Positions 10,767 through 20,367 of a stretch of DNA of 64,000 nt are shown here, one piece after another. Source of the DNA: a candidate division KSB1 bacterium (GTDB lineage: Bacteria; Electryoneota; RPQS01); NCBI GenBank assembly GCA_016214895.1, contig JACRMR010000002.1, positions 312,001 to 376,000 of the forward strand, in the 5' to 3' direction. The notes under the pieces are model-generated. The model saw only the letters and a list, made by a program, of their open reading frames with translations, did not search any database and was not told the DNA's origin. Position 1 is the first letter of the stretch; the number at the start of each line of letters is the position of its first letter. Made by a program: the position numbers and the translations under genes.

Positions 10767-12199
10767 GACGAAGGTTCGCTTCCGGAGTACTGGTCTTTGA
10801 TTTCGTACAGGTAGGCGAGCACGGCATCGTGCTCGTTGGGGACGCGGCCGTCGAGAATGGCCTCTTCCAGCGCGTCCTTTATCTTTCCGACTAATTTGCC
10901 GGGCGGGATGTTGCAGATCGCCATAATCTCGTCGCCGCGAACCGGACTCTGAAACGCGCGAAGCTGGTCTTTTTCCACAACTTCCGAAAGTCGGGCCGTC
11001 AGCGAATCAAACTGCTCGAGATAGCGCCGAACCTTGTTGGGCTTCGACGAAGTGATATCTGCCCGGCAGAGGGTCATCAGCCCGGAAAGGTCGTCCCCGG
11101 CGTCAACAATTAACCGACGAATCCCGCTGTCGGTAACCTCTTCCCGGGTCAGGTTGATCGGTCGCATGTGCAGACCGACCAGCTTGGTAACCCGGGCTGT
11201 GGTATGCTCCGGAAGCCGCATGCGACGTCCGATTGCCCTCATCATCCGCGAACCCACGTCCTCATGACCGTGGAAGGTCCAACCGACCTGCGGCTGGAAC
11301 CGCTTGGTCCGCGGCTTGGCAATGTCATGAACCAACGCCGCCAGCCTGAGTTCCGGATCGGGGGTGAGGGAGGCGATATTATCAACGACCAGCAACGTGT
11401 GGTCGAATACGTCTTTATGGTGATGGGTTCCGACTTGGTCCACACCCGCCAGATTGGCGACTTCCGGGAACACGACATCCAACAGCCCAGTCAAGTACAT
11501 CAATCGCAAGCCGATGGACGGTTGAGACGCCGTCAGCAGTTTGATGAATTCGTCGGTGATCCGTTCTTGGCTGACAATGGCCAGTCTCGGCGCCATCAGC
11601 CGGATCGCGGCCAGCGCCGACGGATCCACGCTGAATTCGAGCTGAGCGGCAAACCGGACCGCCCGCATCATCCGCAGGGGGTCGTCGCTGAAAGTCCGCT
11701 CGGGTTCCAAGGGCGTCCGCAAAACCTTTGATTTCAGGTCCGCGATCCCGCTGAACAGGTCGATAACCGACCCAAAACCGTGGCGGTTCAGCCCGACTGC
11801 CAGCGCGTTCACGGTGAAGTCCCGACGCGTCAGGTCAGCGATTAGACCCGCGGACACCACGTCTGGTTTACGCGATGCAGGGTCATAGGTTTCCGCCCGC
11901 GCGCTTACAAAGTCGAGTTCGACTCCGTGACAGGCGACTCTCGCCGTCTGAAACTTCGCGAATACAATCGGATCACTTGTCCGCAGCTCCCGGGCCACGG
12001 ACTGGCTGAACCCGACGGCATCGCCGATAACCGCGAAGTCGATGTCCTTCAATGGCCTGCCGAGCAGCCGGTCCCGGACGAAGCCGCCGACGGCGTACAG
12101 CTCGACCCCCTCAAGATCGGCGATTGCGCCAAGCCGGTCGATCAACGGGTACTCACCGGCTGCAATCAAGGGGCTGTGCTCAGGGGTGACTGTGGTCAT
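10763..12199 (-). CDS. cca: CCA tRNA nucleotidyltransferase / poly(A) polymerase family with HD domain
   Basis: The N-terminal nucleotidyltransferase core has YAVGGFVRDRLLGRPLKDIDF (metal-binding DxD), the RRDFTVNALAV motif and DDPLRMMRAVRFAAQL. A C-terminal HD domain has HHKDVFDHTLLVV and LVHDIAKPRT. At 478 residues this is the size of HD-containing CCA-adding enzymes. The tRNA-Leu gene in this window does not encode CCA, consistent with a need for the enzyme. A poly(A)- or A-adding specificity cannot be excluded from sequence alone. Confidence 0.9.
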   Translation of the reverse strand: MTTVTPEHSPLIAAGEYPLIDRLGAIADLEGVELYAVGGFVRDRLLGRPLKDIDFAVIGDAVGFSQSVARELRTSDPIVFAKFQTARVACHGVELDFVSARAETYDPASRKPDVVSAGLIADLTRRDFTVNALAVGLNRHGFGSVIDLFSGIADLKSKVLRTPLEPERTFSDDPLRMMRAVRFAAQLEFSVDPSALAAIRLMAPRLAIVSQERITDEFIKLLTASQPSIGLRLMYLTGLLDVVFPEVANLAGVDQVGTHHHKDVFDHTLLVVDNIASLTPDPELRLAALVHDIAKPRTKRFQPQVGWTFHGHEDVGSRMMRAIGRRMRLPEHTTARVTKLVGLHMRPINLTREEVTDSGIRRLIVDAGDDLSGLMTLCRADITSSKPNKVRRYLEQFDSLTARLSEVVEKDQLRAFQSPVRGDEIMAICNIPPGKLVGKIKDALEEAILDGRVPNEHDAVLAYLYEIKDQYSGSEPSS

Positions 12200-12247
12200 G
12201 GGGGTGAGTCAGAATGACAGGAACTGAGCCATTCCGACAGGCGCGCG

Positions 12248-13246
12248 CTATTGTGCCGCACGCACCGCGAGTTCTCGCAATTTCTCTCGTCTTCGCTCGG
12301 AAACGGCCGTTGTTCGAGGAGTTAGCACCCCTCGGTTCGCCCACTCTCGAGCCTCATCGGACCTGCCGAGCCGGTCACAAATCTGCGAGATTTGCAGGCA
12401 AAGGCCGATCTGGTCATACGCGTTGGCCCCGAGGGAACTGTACTGCGCGTACAGATTCCGGGCGATCGCGTCAGCTTCGGGCCAACGTTCCTGCCGGACC
12501 CGAAGGCTGAGTTGCGGCCAGAGGAACCCGCGGCAATTCGGAAATCGTTGCAGCCCGGCCAGACAGATGCTGTCGGCTAAAGCATACTCTTTGTCCTCAA
12601 GCGCAAACCACACCAGCGCGGTCAGGGCCGACCACTTCGAGAAATCTGATCTCTGAACCGCCAGCCACATGTCGCTCCAGCCAGAACTCTTGCTGGGCAT
12701 GAACGGCAGGAAGCCGACCAAAGAGCCATGCGTCGCTACCCCGTAACGATACGCTCCACGCCCGAGATAGGCATCATAAAACTCCGGATCCGCTTCGATT
12801 GCCCGGGCGAACTCGTCCCGCGACTTCATCAGCAACCGGATCGCAGAAAGCGAGCTGCCCTCGCGGTTGAGCAGAAGCGCCTTGGACGAATAACAGCTGC
12901 CGATCAAATAGTGCAAAGCGGCCCGATCCGCGCCGGGCAACGCCAGGTCGGCACGCGCCCGGTGCAGGCAGCTGTCGGAAAGCGCGAAAAATAGACCGCG
13001 ACCCGAGCTATCCTCATAATCCGTTATGCGGGCGTAAATGCCCGCCATTCGAGCATATAGCGCTGCCGCCGCAGACCCGCCGGAATTCAGCACCGAATCA
13101 CAAATCTGGTTCGCGGCAGGGTAATCCCCCGCCACCAGCGTGTCCATCAACGCTTGAAAACCGGAAAGCCGCCGGGTTTCAACCGCTTCCGCAGCGTTGT
13201 CCGGCACTATCGCGCAACCGATGCACAGAAGCAGAAAGAGTTTCAT
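12248..13246 (-). CDS. Secreted TPR-like protein of unknown function
   Basis: I do not recognise a named family. From the ATG at 13246 the protein is 332 residues with a signal peptide MKLFLLLCIGCAIVP. Helical repeats of TPR type are suggested by segments such as ADRAALHYLIGSCYSSKALL, FARAIEADPEFYDAYLGRGAYRYG and QICDRLGRSDEAREWANRG. Such proteins in this kind of genome often act as periplasmic scaffolds. It faces away from the subtilisin gene at 13513 and is followed by cca on the same strand after 48 bp. Confidence 0.7.
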   Translation of the reverse strand: MKLFLLLCIGCAIVPDNAAEAVETRRLSGFQALMDTLVAGDYPAANQICDSVLNSGGSAAAALYARMAGIYARITDYEDSSGRGLFFALSDSCLHRARADLALPGADRAALHYLIGSCYSSKALLLNREGSSLSAIRLLMKSRDEFARAIEADPEFYDAYLGRGAYRYGVATHGSLVGFLPFMPSKSSGWSDMWLAVQRSDFSKWSALTALVWFALEDKEYALADSICLAGLQRFPNCRGFLWPQLSLRVRQERWPEADAIARNLYAQYSSLGANAYDQIGLCLQISQICDRLGRSDEAREWANRGVLTPRTTAVSERRREKLRELAVRAAQ

Positions 13247-13399
13247 GACGGTCATGAAACCAAAACAGAGGAAAATGCTCGGGTCGTTACGGTTCATGCA
13301 GCTTCTGGGACACCGTTGATGGGACTAAGTTACAATAAAAACATAAAAAAGCAAGAAATCGGCGAGAGCGGCAAAGCTGGATCATCGGGGGTAATCGTC

Positions 13400-13428
13400 T
13401 GGCAACCGGGGCGATAAATGCTTATATT
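13400..13428 (+). promoter_or_regulatory. Sigma70-type promoter of the first subtilisin gene
   Basis: TGGCAA (13400-13405), a 17-bp spacer and TATATT (13423-13428) lie about 85 bp before the GTG start at 13513. The -10 and following bases TATATTTAAG are identical to those upstream of tRNA-Leu at 40269. Confidence 0.6.
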
Positions 13429-13512
13429 TAAGCGCTGTGGTATATTGGGCGAGCTGTACGCCGGAGCTACCGAATTTCGGATGAGAGTCACGAGGAACGA
13501 GATCGGGAATTT

Positions 13513-16500
13513 GTGAAGAGCGTTTGCAAGGTGAATAGCACGGGCCGCCCAGGATGGGGTTGGGCACTGCCGCTACTGGTCTTCGGCGCACTGCTGTGCC
13601 TGCCGCAAGGCTTGTCATGGTCTCTCCGGGCCGCGACAGATCCGTCGCAGCCTGGAGTTTCCCGTGAAGCAATGGTCGGCCGAATTGTTATTCTCAGTGG
13701 CCAATTCGACTTATCTGTCCTTCAGCCCGTCACCCGCCGAACAGAGCTGGCCGCACGGAATCGCGAGCTTCTGGTCGGGCTTGAACAAGTTGCAGACGCT
13801 GAACAGACCGGGCTGCTGACGAGGCTCGGCGAGCTCCATGCATCTGGCGAAGTATATACATACCAATCGTTTACAATACTGAATGCGGTGGCGGTTCTCG
13901 CGACCGAAGCTGTCTTCCGGGAGCTTGCCGATAGGCCCGAGGTGGCGTCGATCGAGGAGGACGCCGCGCTCGAGTTGATTGCTCCGCAAGAGGGACGGCG
14001 CGGAGAGCACGAGACGCTGGACTCGCTACATTTCGCCCTGAGGCTGATGCGGGTCCCGGATGTCTGGGCGATGGGCATTACCGGGGCAGGAGTGCTCGTC
14101 AGCCACTGCGATGCGGGAGTCAGCGGCACGCACCCGGCTCTGCAATCCAGTTGGCGCGGGAATTTCGGTTACCCGTGGCAGCAGTGCTGGCTTGACCTGG
14201 CAGGCTCATCGACGACGCCCGTGGCTTACAATACCCACGGAACTCAGACGATGAGCCTGATTTGCGGAATGGCGCCGGGTGACACGGTAGGCGTGGCGTG
14301 GGGAGCGCGCTGGATCTCCGGCGCGCTCAGTTTGTCCGGAGCCGAGACGGTCGCCTCGGCGATTGCCGCGTTCCAGTGGTTGGCCAACCCCGATGGAAAT
14401 GTAAATACGTTTGACGATGTTCCGCGCGTTTGTTCCAATTCGTGGGGAATTGTGCCGGGCTCGATTCCGGCATGTTATGACGTCTTGAATGCCGCTATTG
14501 ACAATCTCGAAGCCGCCGGGGTCGCCGTCGTGTTCGCCGCCGGAAATGAGAATCCGGTGTCCGGAATCCGGATTCCAGCCGACCGGGCCAGCAACATGAC
14601 CGACGGGTTTGCCGTCGGGGCATGGGACTACGCAACGGGTGACGTCTGGGCGCAATCGAGCCGCGGACCCGTGGTGTGTTCGGGAGATCCCGCCCTGAGA
14701 ATCAAACCCGAAGTGGTGGCGCCGGGCGTAAACGTGCGCTGCGCCGGCAGTGGGTCGAGTTACGGCTACGCGACCGGGACCTCGTACAGCGTCGCATATT
14801 CGGCGGGCGTGTTGGCGCTGATGGCTGAGGCAAATCCGGGCCTCGATCCGGATTCGCTGAAGGAGATCCTCCTGTACTCCGCGGTCGATCAAGGTGCAAA
14901 CGGAAATGACAACAACAGCGGATACGGGTTGATTGATGCCCTGGCCGCCGTGCAGGGAGCGATCTACGGAGTCGGTTGGGTGGCCGGCACCGTGACCGAC
15001 GATTGGGGTGAACCGGTCCCGGCGACCTTCACGATTCTGGGTTATCCGCAGCAATTCGTGACGGATGCCTATGGTTATTTCTGTTTCCCGATGCCGGCTC
15101 AGATTCCGCTCACTTGGCAGATCGTCCTTCCGTCGTTCAATGAATTTGAGGCGACGACCGTGTTCTTGCCGGGTGACACGCTGTGGGCGGATGTGGTTCT
15201 GCAACCCAGCAACAATGGCGTGCTGAGCGGAACCGTGATCGACTGCGGAGGACTGCCGGCCGTGGGGTGCACCGTCGAATTGGTGAATCAGCCGCTGCAG
15301 CCGGTGACGACCAACCTGGCGGGGCGATTCCAATTCGGGTTGCCCGCCGGCGTGTATGACGTCACGGCCCGCAACGGATTTTGCGCGGACGCGCTGGTGC
15401 CCGCGGTCCAAGTGATTCCCGGCGGCATTGTGGATATTGAGGTGGTGCTGCCATTCAATCCATCGCACATGTGCGGTCCGCCGGACAGCTTCGGCTATAT
15501 TCCGTGCGACTCGTATGACATGGGCGGCCCGGAGTATCGCTGGATCGAGTGCGCTCCGATCGCCGGCGGACGCGGCGTGGTGCACAATCTTCAGGATGAC
15601 GGTTGCGTGCAAGTCCTGCTGCCGTTTCCGATTACCTACTACGGAATCACGCGAGATCGGCTGTACGTCCATGGCAACGGCTTCGCGCATCTGAACGGTA
15701 CGACGATGGCGGCATATATCAACACGAATCTGCCGACCACGTTGGGACCGGCCATGTTCGGATTGTGGGATGACTTCAGCGACGTTTACGGCGGCGATAT
15801 CTGCTCGTGGTTCGACGCCGGACTGGGGCGGTTCATCGTCGAGTTCTCGCATGTCCCGCGCTATGATTCGCAGGATCAGTTTGCCACGTTTCAAATTCAT
15901 GTGCTGAACCCGGAAGTTTATCCGACAACGACCGGAAACTCGATCATCGAGTATTTTTATGACGCCGTGGATGTCCCGGAGTCCGCGACCGTCGGCATCG
16001 ACTTGTCCGGCGGTTCCAACAGCTACTCGCAATACGGAGCGAACGGAGTCTATCCGGCGCATGCCACGCCGATCGAAAGCGGTCTCGCGGTGCGGATGAC
16101 TCCCGGTGCAGCCGTGGCGGGGTTGGCACAGTTGAGCGTGAGCAATGCACCGCTGGTGGTCGATTTGCCGTCGGGCCAGGCCATGGACACCGCGCTGGTG
16201 TTGGTCAATTCGGGTACGCTGCCGGTTTCCTATGCGGTCGCGGTACCGGGGGATTCGGTGGCCGGGAGCTATGTAGTCAGCGACTCGCGCGCCGGAGGCC
16301 CTCCGTACTCGTTCACCGACATCTCGAGCATTGGGGCGAATCTGGCCGTGGTCGCCGATGATTCGATCTACTTCCCGTATGTACTGCCTTGGCACTTCAA
16401 ACTGTACGACCGGTGTTTCGACCGGGTGGGGATTTGCACGAACGGATTTCTGACGTTTACCTCAGCGATGGCGGAGTATATCAACCAGCCGTTGAGCCTG

Positions 16501-17325
16501 CAGAAAGATCCTTACTATATGCTGGCGCCGTACTGGCGTGATCTGAACTTCCCCAGCGGCGATCAGGGGCGGATCTATTCCTATTCTGACACCGCGAATG
16601 ATCGCGTGATCGTGCAGTACCAGAATGTGCGCTGGTGGGAGTCCACCAACCGGCAGACGTTCCAGATTGTGCTTTGGCATGACGGTCGGATCGACTTCGC
16701 GTACGGCACGTTGAACGGGCCGGTGAATCAGTGCACGGTGGGACTGAAAGGCCGGAATACGGCGCAAATCGCGCAGTTGGCGTACAACTCCACGTTCCTG
16801 ACCAACAACTGCCTGTTGCGCTTTACGCCGCCGACGCCGAGTGGAGTTGCCTTTGCCGAGGTGCGCGATCTCCGGATCGGAGTCCTTCCCGCCGGCGGCA
16901 GCGTCAGTGTGCCGATCCGGCTGACCAATAACACGCTTGGCTTTGGCGCGCTGGACTGCGGTGTGACCGTGCGTTGCTCGGAACCCGACCGAGAATTCTG
17001 GTCGCCAAGCGTTGTTGTGCAGGCGGCCCCGAGCACCATTGCGGCGGCGCTCGTGGCGAGGGCCGGCCTCAGCGGATTGACGCTAAATTGGGCGCGCTTG
17101 AACACGCCGTATTATTGCATCTATAGCGGGACATTGGACGATAGTGTCTTAACGACGCTTGTCGCCACGGTTGCCGACACGTTCTTCGCCATAACGACAC
17201 TGCCATCCGCGCGGCAGCAATTCGAAGTACGCATGTGCGATGGCCCGCCGGTCGCGGGCGGGCCGAGGCTGCCGGGGATCCCAGATGCCATTGTGTCGAA
17301 AGGGGTTGAGGTCGGGCGGAAGTAG
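13513..17325 (+). CDS. Large secreted subtilisin-like (S8) protease with C-terminal beta modules
   Basis: The 1,270-residue product starts at GTG 13513 and has a hydrophobic signal segment (about residues 16-40) and a propeptide-like region (to about 160). The S8 domain has Asp200 (SHCDAG), His242 (NTHGT) and Ser424 (GTS), plus the oxyanion region AAGNEN. The Ser loop is GTSYSVAYSAG, unlike the usual GTSMAxPHVAG. After it come two carboxypeptidase-regulatory-like domains (about 490-640), then two nidogen-like beta-sandwich modules (about 660-860 and 920-1110) and a Fn3-like end. No T9SS-type C-terminal tag is obvious. It heads an exoprotein block with another S8 protease and an M14 peptidase. 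Confidence 0.9.
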   Translation: MKSVCKVNSTGRPGWGWALPLLVFGALLCLPQGLSWSLRAATDPSQPGVSREAMVGRIVILSGQFDLSVLQPVTRRTELAARNRELLVGLEQVADAEQTGLLTRLGELHASGEVYTYQSFTILNAVAVLATEAVFRELADRPEVASIEEDAALELIAPQEGRRGEHETLDSLHFALRLMRVPDVWAMGITGAGVLVSHCDAGVSGTHPALQSSWRGNFGYPWQQCWLDLAGSSTTPVAYNTHGTQTMSLICGMAPGDTVGVAWGARWISGALSLSGAETVASAIAAFQWLANPDGNVNTFDDVPRVCSNSWGIVPGSIPACYDVLNAAIDNLEAAGVAVVFAAGNENPVSGIRIPADRASNMTDGFAVGAWDYATGDVWAQSSRGPVVCSGDPALRIKPEVVAPGVNVRCAGSGSSYGYATGTSYSVAYSAGVLALMAEANPGLDPDSLKEILLYSAVDQGANGNDNNSGYGLIDALAAVQGAIYGVGWVAGTVTDDWGEPVPATFTILGYPQQFVTDAYGYFCFPMPAQIPLTWQIVLPSFNEFEATTVFLPGDTLWADVVLQPSNNGVLSGTVIDCGGLPAVGCTVELVNQPLQPVTTNLAGRFQFGLPAGVYDVTARNGFCADALVPAVQVIPGGIVDIEVVLPFNPSHMCGPPDSFGYIPCDSYDMGGPEYRWIECAPIAGGRGVVHNLQDDGCVQVLLPFPITYYGITRDRLYVHGNGFAHLNGTTMAAYINTNLPTTLGPAMFGLWDDFSDVYGGDICSWFDAGLGRFIVEFSHVPRYDSQDQFATFQIHVLNPEVYPTTTGNSIIEYFYDAVDVPESATVGIDLSGGSNSYSQYGANGVYPAHATPIESGLAVRMTPGAAVAGLAQLSVSNAPLVVDLPSGQAMDTALVLVNSGTLPVSYAVAVPGDSVAGSYVVSDSRAGGPPYSFTDISSIGANLAVVADDSIYFPYVLPWHFKLYDRCFDRVGICTNGFLTFTSAMAEYINQPLSLQKDPYYMLAPYWRDLNFPSGDQGRIYSYSDTANDRVIVQYQNVRWWESTNRQTFQIVLWHDGRIDFAYGTLNGPVNQCTVGLKGRNTAQIAQLAYNSTFLTNNCLLRFTPPTPSGVAFAEVRDLRIGVLPAGGSVSVPIRLTNNTLGFGALDCGVTVRCSEPDREFWSPSVVVQAAPSTIAAALVARAGLSGLTLNWARLNTPYYCIYSGTLDDSVLTTLVATVADTFFAITTLPSARQQFEVRMCDGPPVAGGPRLPGIPDAIVSKGVEVGRK

Positions 17326-17395
17326 GCGGGGAAGAGTAGCTGCGCGAAGCGCGCATCCCCCCCGGCCCCCCACAGGATGTGGGGGGAGTGCCGAC
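17325..17395. repeat. 71-bp direct repeat, copy A, with hairpin
   Basis: This 71-bp unit begins at the last base of the preceding stop codon and recurs at 17577-17647, exactly 252 bp away, with roughly 90 % identity. It contains a C-rich run and a perfect hairpin CCCCCCACA-GGA-TGTGGGGGG (17366-17386), identical in both copies. The hairpin may stop transcription of the upstream protease gene, but no T-run follows. Confidence 0.8.
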
Positions 17396-17505
17396 CTTCC
17401 GATTCCGGGCGGCGGGCGGGCGGACGGCTCGGCGAAGTGCAGCCGGGCGACGCCGTTGGCACCCACAGGTTTGGGTTCAGCGGTTGACGAAACCGTGATG
17501 CTGAC

Positions 17506-17536
17506 AATTCCGGCAGGGAAGGAATCCCTGCTCGGC
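17506..17536. repeat. Dispersed hairpin repeat, copy 2
   Basis: The element AATTCCGGCAGGGA - loop - TCCCTGCTCGGC (17506-17536) is identical over 31 bp to the copy at 37554-37584. Both copies are followed by GAAGATCTCC with one or two inserted bases. The stem GCAGGGA/TCCCTGC differs from the GCGGGG/CCCCGC stem of copies at 2357 and 60965 by paired changes. Confidence 0.8.
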
Positions 17537-17576
17537 AGAAGATCTCCGTTTCCGGCTGCGGGGGGACGGACGGCTC

Positions 17577-17647
17577 GGCGGGGAAGAGCAGATGCGCGCA
17601 GACGCGCACCCCCCCGGCCCCCCACAGGATGTGGGGGGAGTGCCGAC
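17577..17647. repeat. 71-bp direct repeat, copy B, with hairpin
   Basis: Second copy of the 71-bp unit of 17325-17395, with the same 9-bp stem hairpin at 17618-17638. The left 30 bases carry the few differences and the hairpin half is identical. Confidence 0.8.
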
Positions 17648-17749
17648 ACTCCGGGCGCGCGAGGGTGCGCGCCCCGGCGAAAGATTTTGAGTAAACTGAG
17701 ATAGGACTTTGACCACTTCACTGGTTGGAAATGCACAGAGGACAAGACG

Positions 17750-20311
17750 ATGAACTTGCGTAGAACTTGGATCTGGCTGGTTGGACTATTTTGCATATTG
17801 CAGAGCGTGAGTGTCGCCCTTGCGGATGTGAACAAGCTCGCGGTGGACTTGAGCGATGCGTTCGAGCTGACGCCGGGCGCGAAACAGTCGATGATTGTGT
17901 ATTTGGCGGACCGGGTGGACGTGGCCGCGCTGGATGCGGCGTTGTGCGCACAGCACCGCCCGCGCGTCGAGCACCATCGAATTGTCGTCAGCGAACTGCA
18001 GCGGACGGCGGAACGCAGTCAGGGACCCGTGCGGGACGTCTTGAATGAAATGCAGGCGGCGGGGGAGGTTGACGGATACAAGGCATTCTGGATTGTCAAC
18101 GCGTTTGTGGTTTATGGGAGCGAGCAAGCGGCACAGGTGTTGACTGATCGCAGTGACGTGGACTATGTGGAACTGAACTTTGAAGTCGAGTTGATCGATC
18201 CGATCCGCGGTGAACCGCGGGAGTTGCTCGACAGCGATGCCAATACGCCGCCGATCGGAATCCGGGCCCTGAACGCTCCGCGAGTGTGGTACGAATTGGG
18301 CGTGACGGGCGCGGGTGCGCTGGTCGCGAATTGTGACACCGGAGTCGAAGGTGTGCATCCGGCGTTGAGCGGCCGCTGGCGCGGGAATTTCGCGCCGGCC
18401 GCGCAGTGCTGGCGTGCACCGGTCTCCGGGTCATCCACACCGGTGGACAATGATCAGCACGGCACGCATGTCATGGGAACGATTTGCGGCGCCACGAACG
18501 GTGGAACGGGCGACACGACGGGTGTGGCGCCGGGCGCGCTGTGGATCGCCGACGATGCGATCGGCGGCGGAACGGGAAGCGTATTCGATAACAATGTGAT
18601 CGACGCTTATCAGTGGATGGCCGATCCGGACGGCAACATCAATACCGTCAACGATGTGCCGGACGTCTGTCAAAACAGTTGGGGAGTGAACGGCAGCTTT
18701 TCCGGCTACTCGGATTGTGACAACCGCTGGAATGCGGCGATACAAGGCTTGGAAGCGGCGACGTGCGTGGTGACGTTCTCGGCGGGCAATGAAGGGCCGA
18801 GTGCCGCTTCTCACCGCAGCCCGGCGAACGTGGCCATGGACAGCGTGACGTTCTTCTCGATCGGCGCGGCGGACCTGACGAGCGACACGCTCCAGCCCTA
18901 TACAATGGCTAGTTTCTCCTCGCGCGGACCGTCCGATTGCAACGGGTCGATCAAACCGGAAGTGATCGCGCCGGGCGTGAGCGTGTATTCTTCGATTCCG
19001 GGCAGCACGTACTCCAGCGCGTTCAGCGGCACGTCGATGGCCGGGCCGCACGTGGCGGGTATTGTGGGACTTATGAGATCCGCGAATCCGGACGTCGATG
19101 TGCGGACGATTAAGTCGATCATCATGCGCACCGCACATGACCAGGACGCGGCGGGAAAAGATAATACGTCGGGCTGGGGGTTTGTCGATGCCTACGCGGC
19201 GGTGTTGCAAGTCATTTCCGGATACGGCCGGATCGCCGGCGTCATTCGTGACGAGAGCACGCTGAATCCGTTGCAGGCTCAGGTCGAAATCGTGGGCGGT
19301 GCGCAGTTGACGAACTCCAACGGCAGCGGCGCCTACGTGCTGGTCGTGCCGGGGGATTCGACCTACACCGTGCGTTATTCGCTTTACGGCTATGTATCGC
19401 AGGACGTGCAGCTGACCGTTGCCGCCAATGATACGACGGTGCACGATGTGCTGTTGCATCCGCGGCCGGTGGTGTACTTGTTGAACGAGAACTTCGATTC
19501 CGGCGCGCCGGGCTGGTCACACAGCGCGAGTGCCGGCTGGAGTGACCAGTGGCACGTCTCCACGGAGCGCGCGCAGAGCGCACCGAATTCGTACAAGTGC
19601 GGTGACCCGGGAACGGGAACGTACGGGGTGCGCGATGATGCACTCTTGGTCTCGCCGGTGATCCCGGCGCTGCCCGCGGAGGCGCGGTTGAGATTCTCGT
19701 ATCAGATCGAATCGGAGCTGTCGGGCGCGTATCCGGATTCGGCTTATGACGGCGGAGTGCTGGAACTCTCGATGAACGGCGGTGCGTTCGCGGCACTCGC
19801 GCCAGTGGGCGGTTACCCGAAGACCTTCCGGATTCTCGCGGGCGGCGGTAATCCGGTGACGGGACCGCTGGCCGGGCGTCCGTGCTGGGCGGGAAGCCAG
19901 ACCACGTGGAGAATCGTGGAGGTCGATTTGAGCGCGTACGTTGACCGGGATGTTCAGCTTCGTTGGAGATTCGGTTCTGATGCGGGAACCGGATTGGAAG
20001 GATGGTATGTCGATGACGTGGTCGTGTCGGCGTTTGGCCCGGAGACACTGGCGCCGGTGGCCAATCTCGTGGTGTCCGTTTCCGGCAACGATCTGAGACT
20101 GTTTTGGGAGAACGCGGGGAGCGCGGCGTATCGCATTTACAGCGACGTGAACTTGGACGGCGGGTACTTGACGTTCGTGGATCAAACCGCGGACACGACC
20201 TACACAGTGGTAAACGGCTGGAGCGCTCAGAATGAGTTGTTCTACATCGTGCGGTCGTGGAACGGAGTGAATCTGGGACCGCTGCCGCGCGGCGGCGTGC
20301 TCGCACGATGA
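17750..20311 (+). CDS. Secreted subtilisin-like (S8) protease
   Basis: The 853-residue protein has a signal peptide (MNLRRTWIWLVGLFCILQSVSVALA), a propeptide-like region (to about 165) and an S8 catalytic domain with Asp196 (NCDTG), His237 (DQHGTHV) and Ser429 (GTSMAGPHVAG), plus SAGNEG. These are fully canonical, as in bacillopeptidase F-like enzymes. After the protease are a carboxypeptidase-regulatory-like domain (about 500-575), an M6/MAM-like jelly-roll domain (about 580-765, ending GLEGWYVDDVVV) and a Fn3-like domain. It likely degrades extracellular protein. The next gene, an M14 peptidase, starts 57 bp later. Confidence 0.94.
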   Translation: MNLRRTWIWLVGLFCILQSVSVALADVNKLAVDLSDAFELTPGAKQSMIVYLADRVDVAALDAALCAQHRPRVEHHRIVVSELQRTAERSQGPVRDVLNEMQAAGEVDGYKAFWIVNAFVVYGSEQAAQVLTDRSDVDYVELNFEVELIDPIRGEPRELLDSDANTPPIGIRALNAPRVWYELGVTGAGALVANCDTGVEGVHPALSGRWRGNFAPAAQCWRAPVSGSSTPVDNDQHGTHVMGTICGATNGGTGDTTGVAPGALWIADDAIGGGTGSVFDNNVIDAYQWMADPDGNINTVNDVPDVCQNSWGVNGSFSGYSDCDNRWNAAIQGLEAATCVVTFSAGNEGPSAASHRSPANVAMDSVTFFSIGAADLTSDTLQPYTMASFSSRGPSDCNGSIKPEVIAPGVSVYSSIPGSTYSSAFSGTSMAGPHVAGIVGLMRSANPDVDVRTIKSIIMRTAHDQDAAGKDNTSGWGFVDAYAAVLQVISGYGRIAGVIRDESTLNPLQAQVEIVGGAQLTNSNGSGAYVLVVPGDSTYTVRYSLYGYVSQDVQLTVAANDTTVHDVLLHPRPVVYLLNENFDSGAPGWSHSASAGWSDQWHVSTERAQSAPNSYKCGDPGTGTYGVRDDALLVSPVIPALPAEARLRFSYQIESELSGAYPDSAYDGGVLELSMNGGAFAALAPVGGYPKTFRILAGGGNPVTGPLAGRPCWAGSQTTWRIVEVDLSAYVDRDVQLRWRFGSDAGTGLEGWYVDDVVVSAFGPETLAPVANLVVSVSGNDLRLFWENAGSAAYRIYSDVNLDGGYLTFVDQTADTTYTVVNGWSAQNELFYIVRSWNGVNLGPLPRGGVLAR

Positions 20312-20367
20312 CGGCACCACTGCGCAGCATGCGCAGATCACGGCGGAGAATTCTTACAGGCATACCC

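Larger units (their letters stand above)
17326..17749. other. Repeat-rich intergenic region
   Basis: This 424-bp gap between two protease genes holds no credible gene. It contains the two 71-bp repeats, the dispersed hairpin element at 17506-17536, and two related flank pairs: GATTCCGG ... GGCTCGGCG (17401-17435) and TTCCGGCTG ... GGCTCGGCG (about 17550-17580). Open frames across it are G+C-driven and show no family signature. A ribosome-binding site AGAGGA precedes the next ATG by 7 nt. Confidence 0.7.

Noticed and set aside
14206-16395. 729-codon open frame on the minus strand opposite the large S8 gene
   Set aside because: It is a mirror of the protease coding frame in G+C-rich DNA; no signal, no family motif, and the plus-strand frame has clear S8 catalytic residues.
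17240-17704. Open frames over the repeats between the two S8 genes
   Set aside because: Composed of repeat and hairpin sequence in any frame, with Arg/Gly/Pro-rich translation and no start signal; they are not genes.
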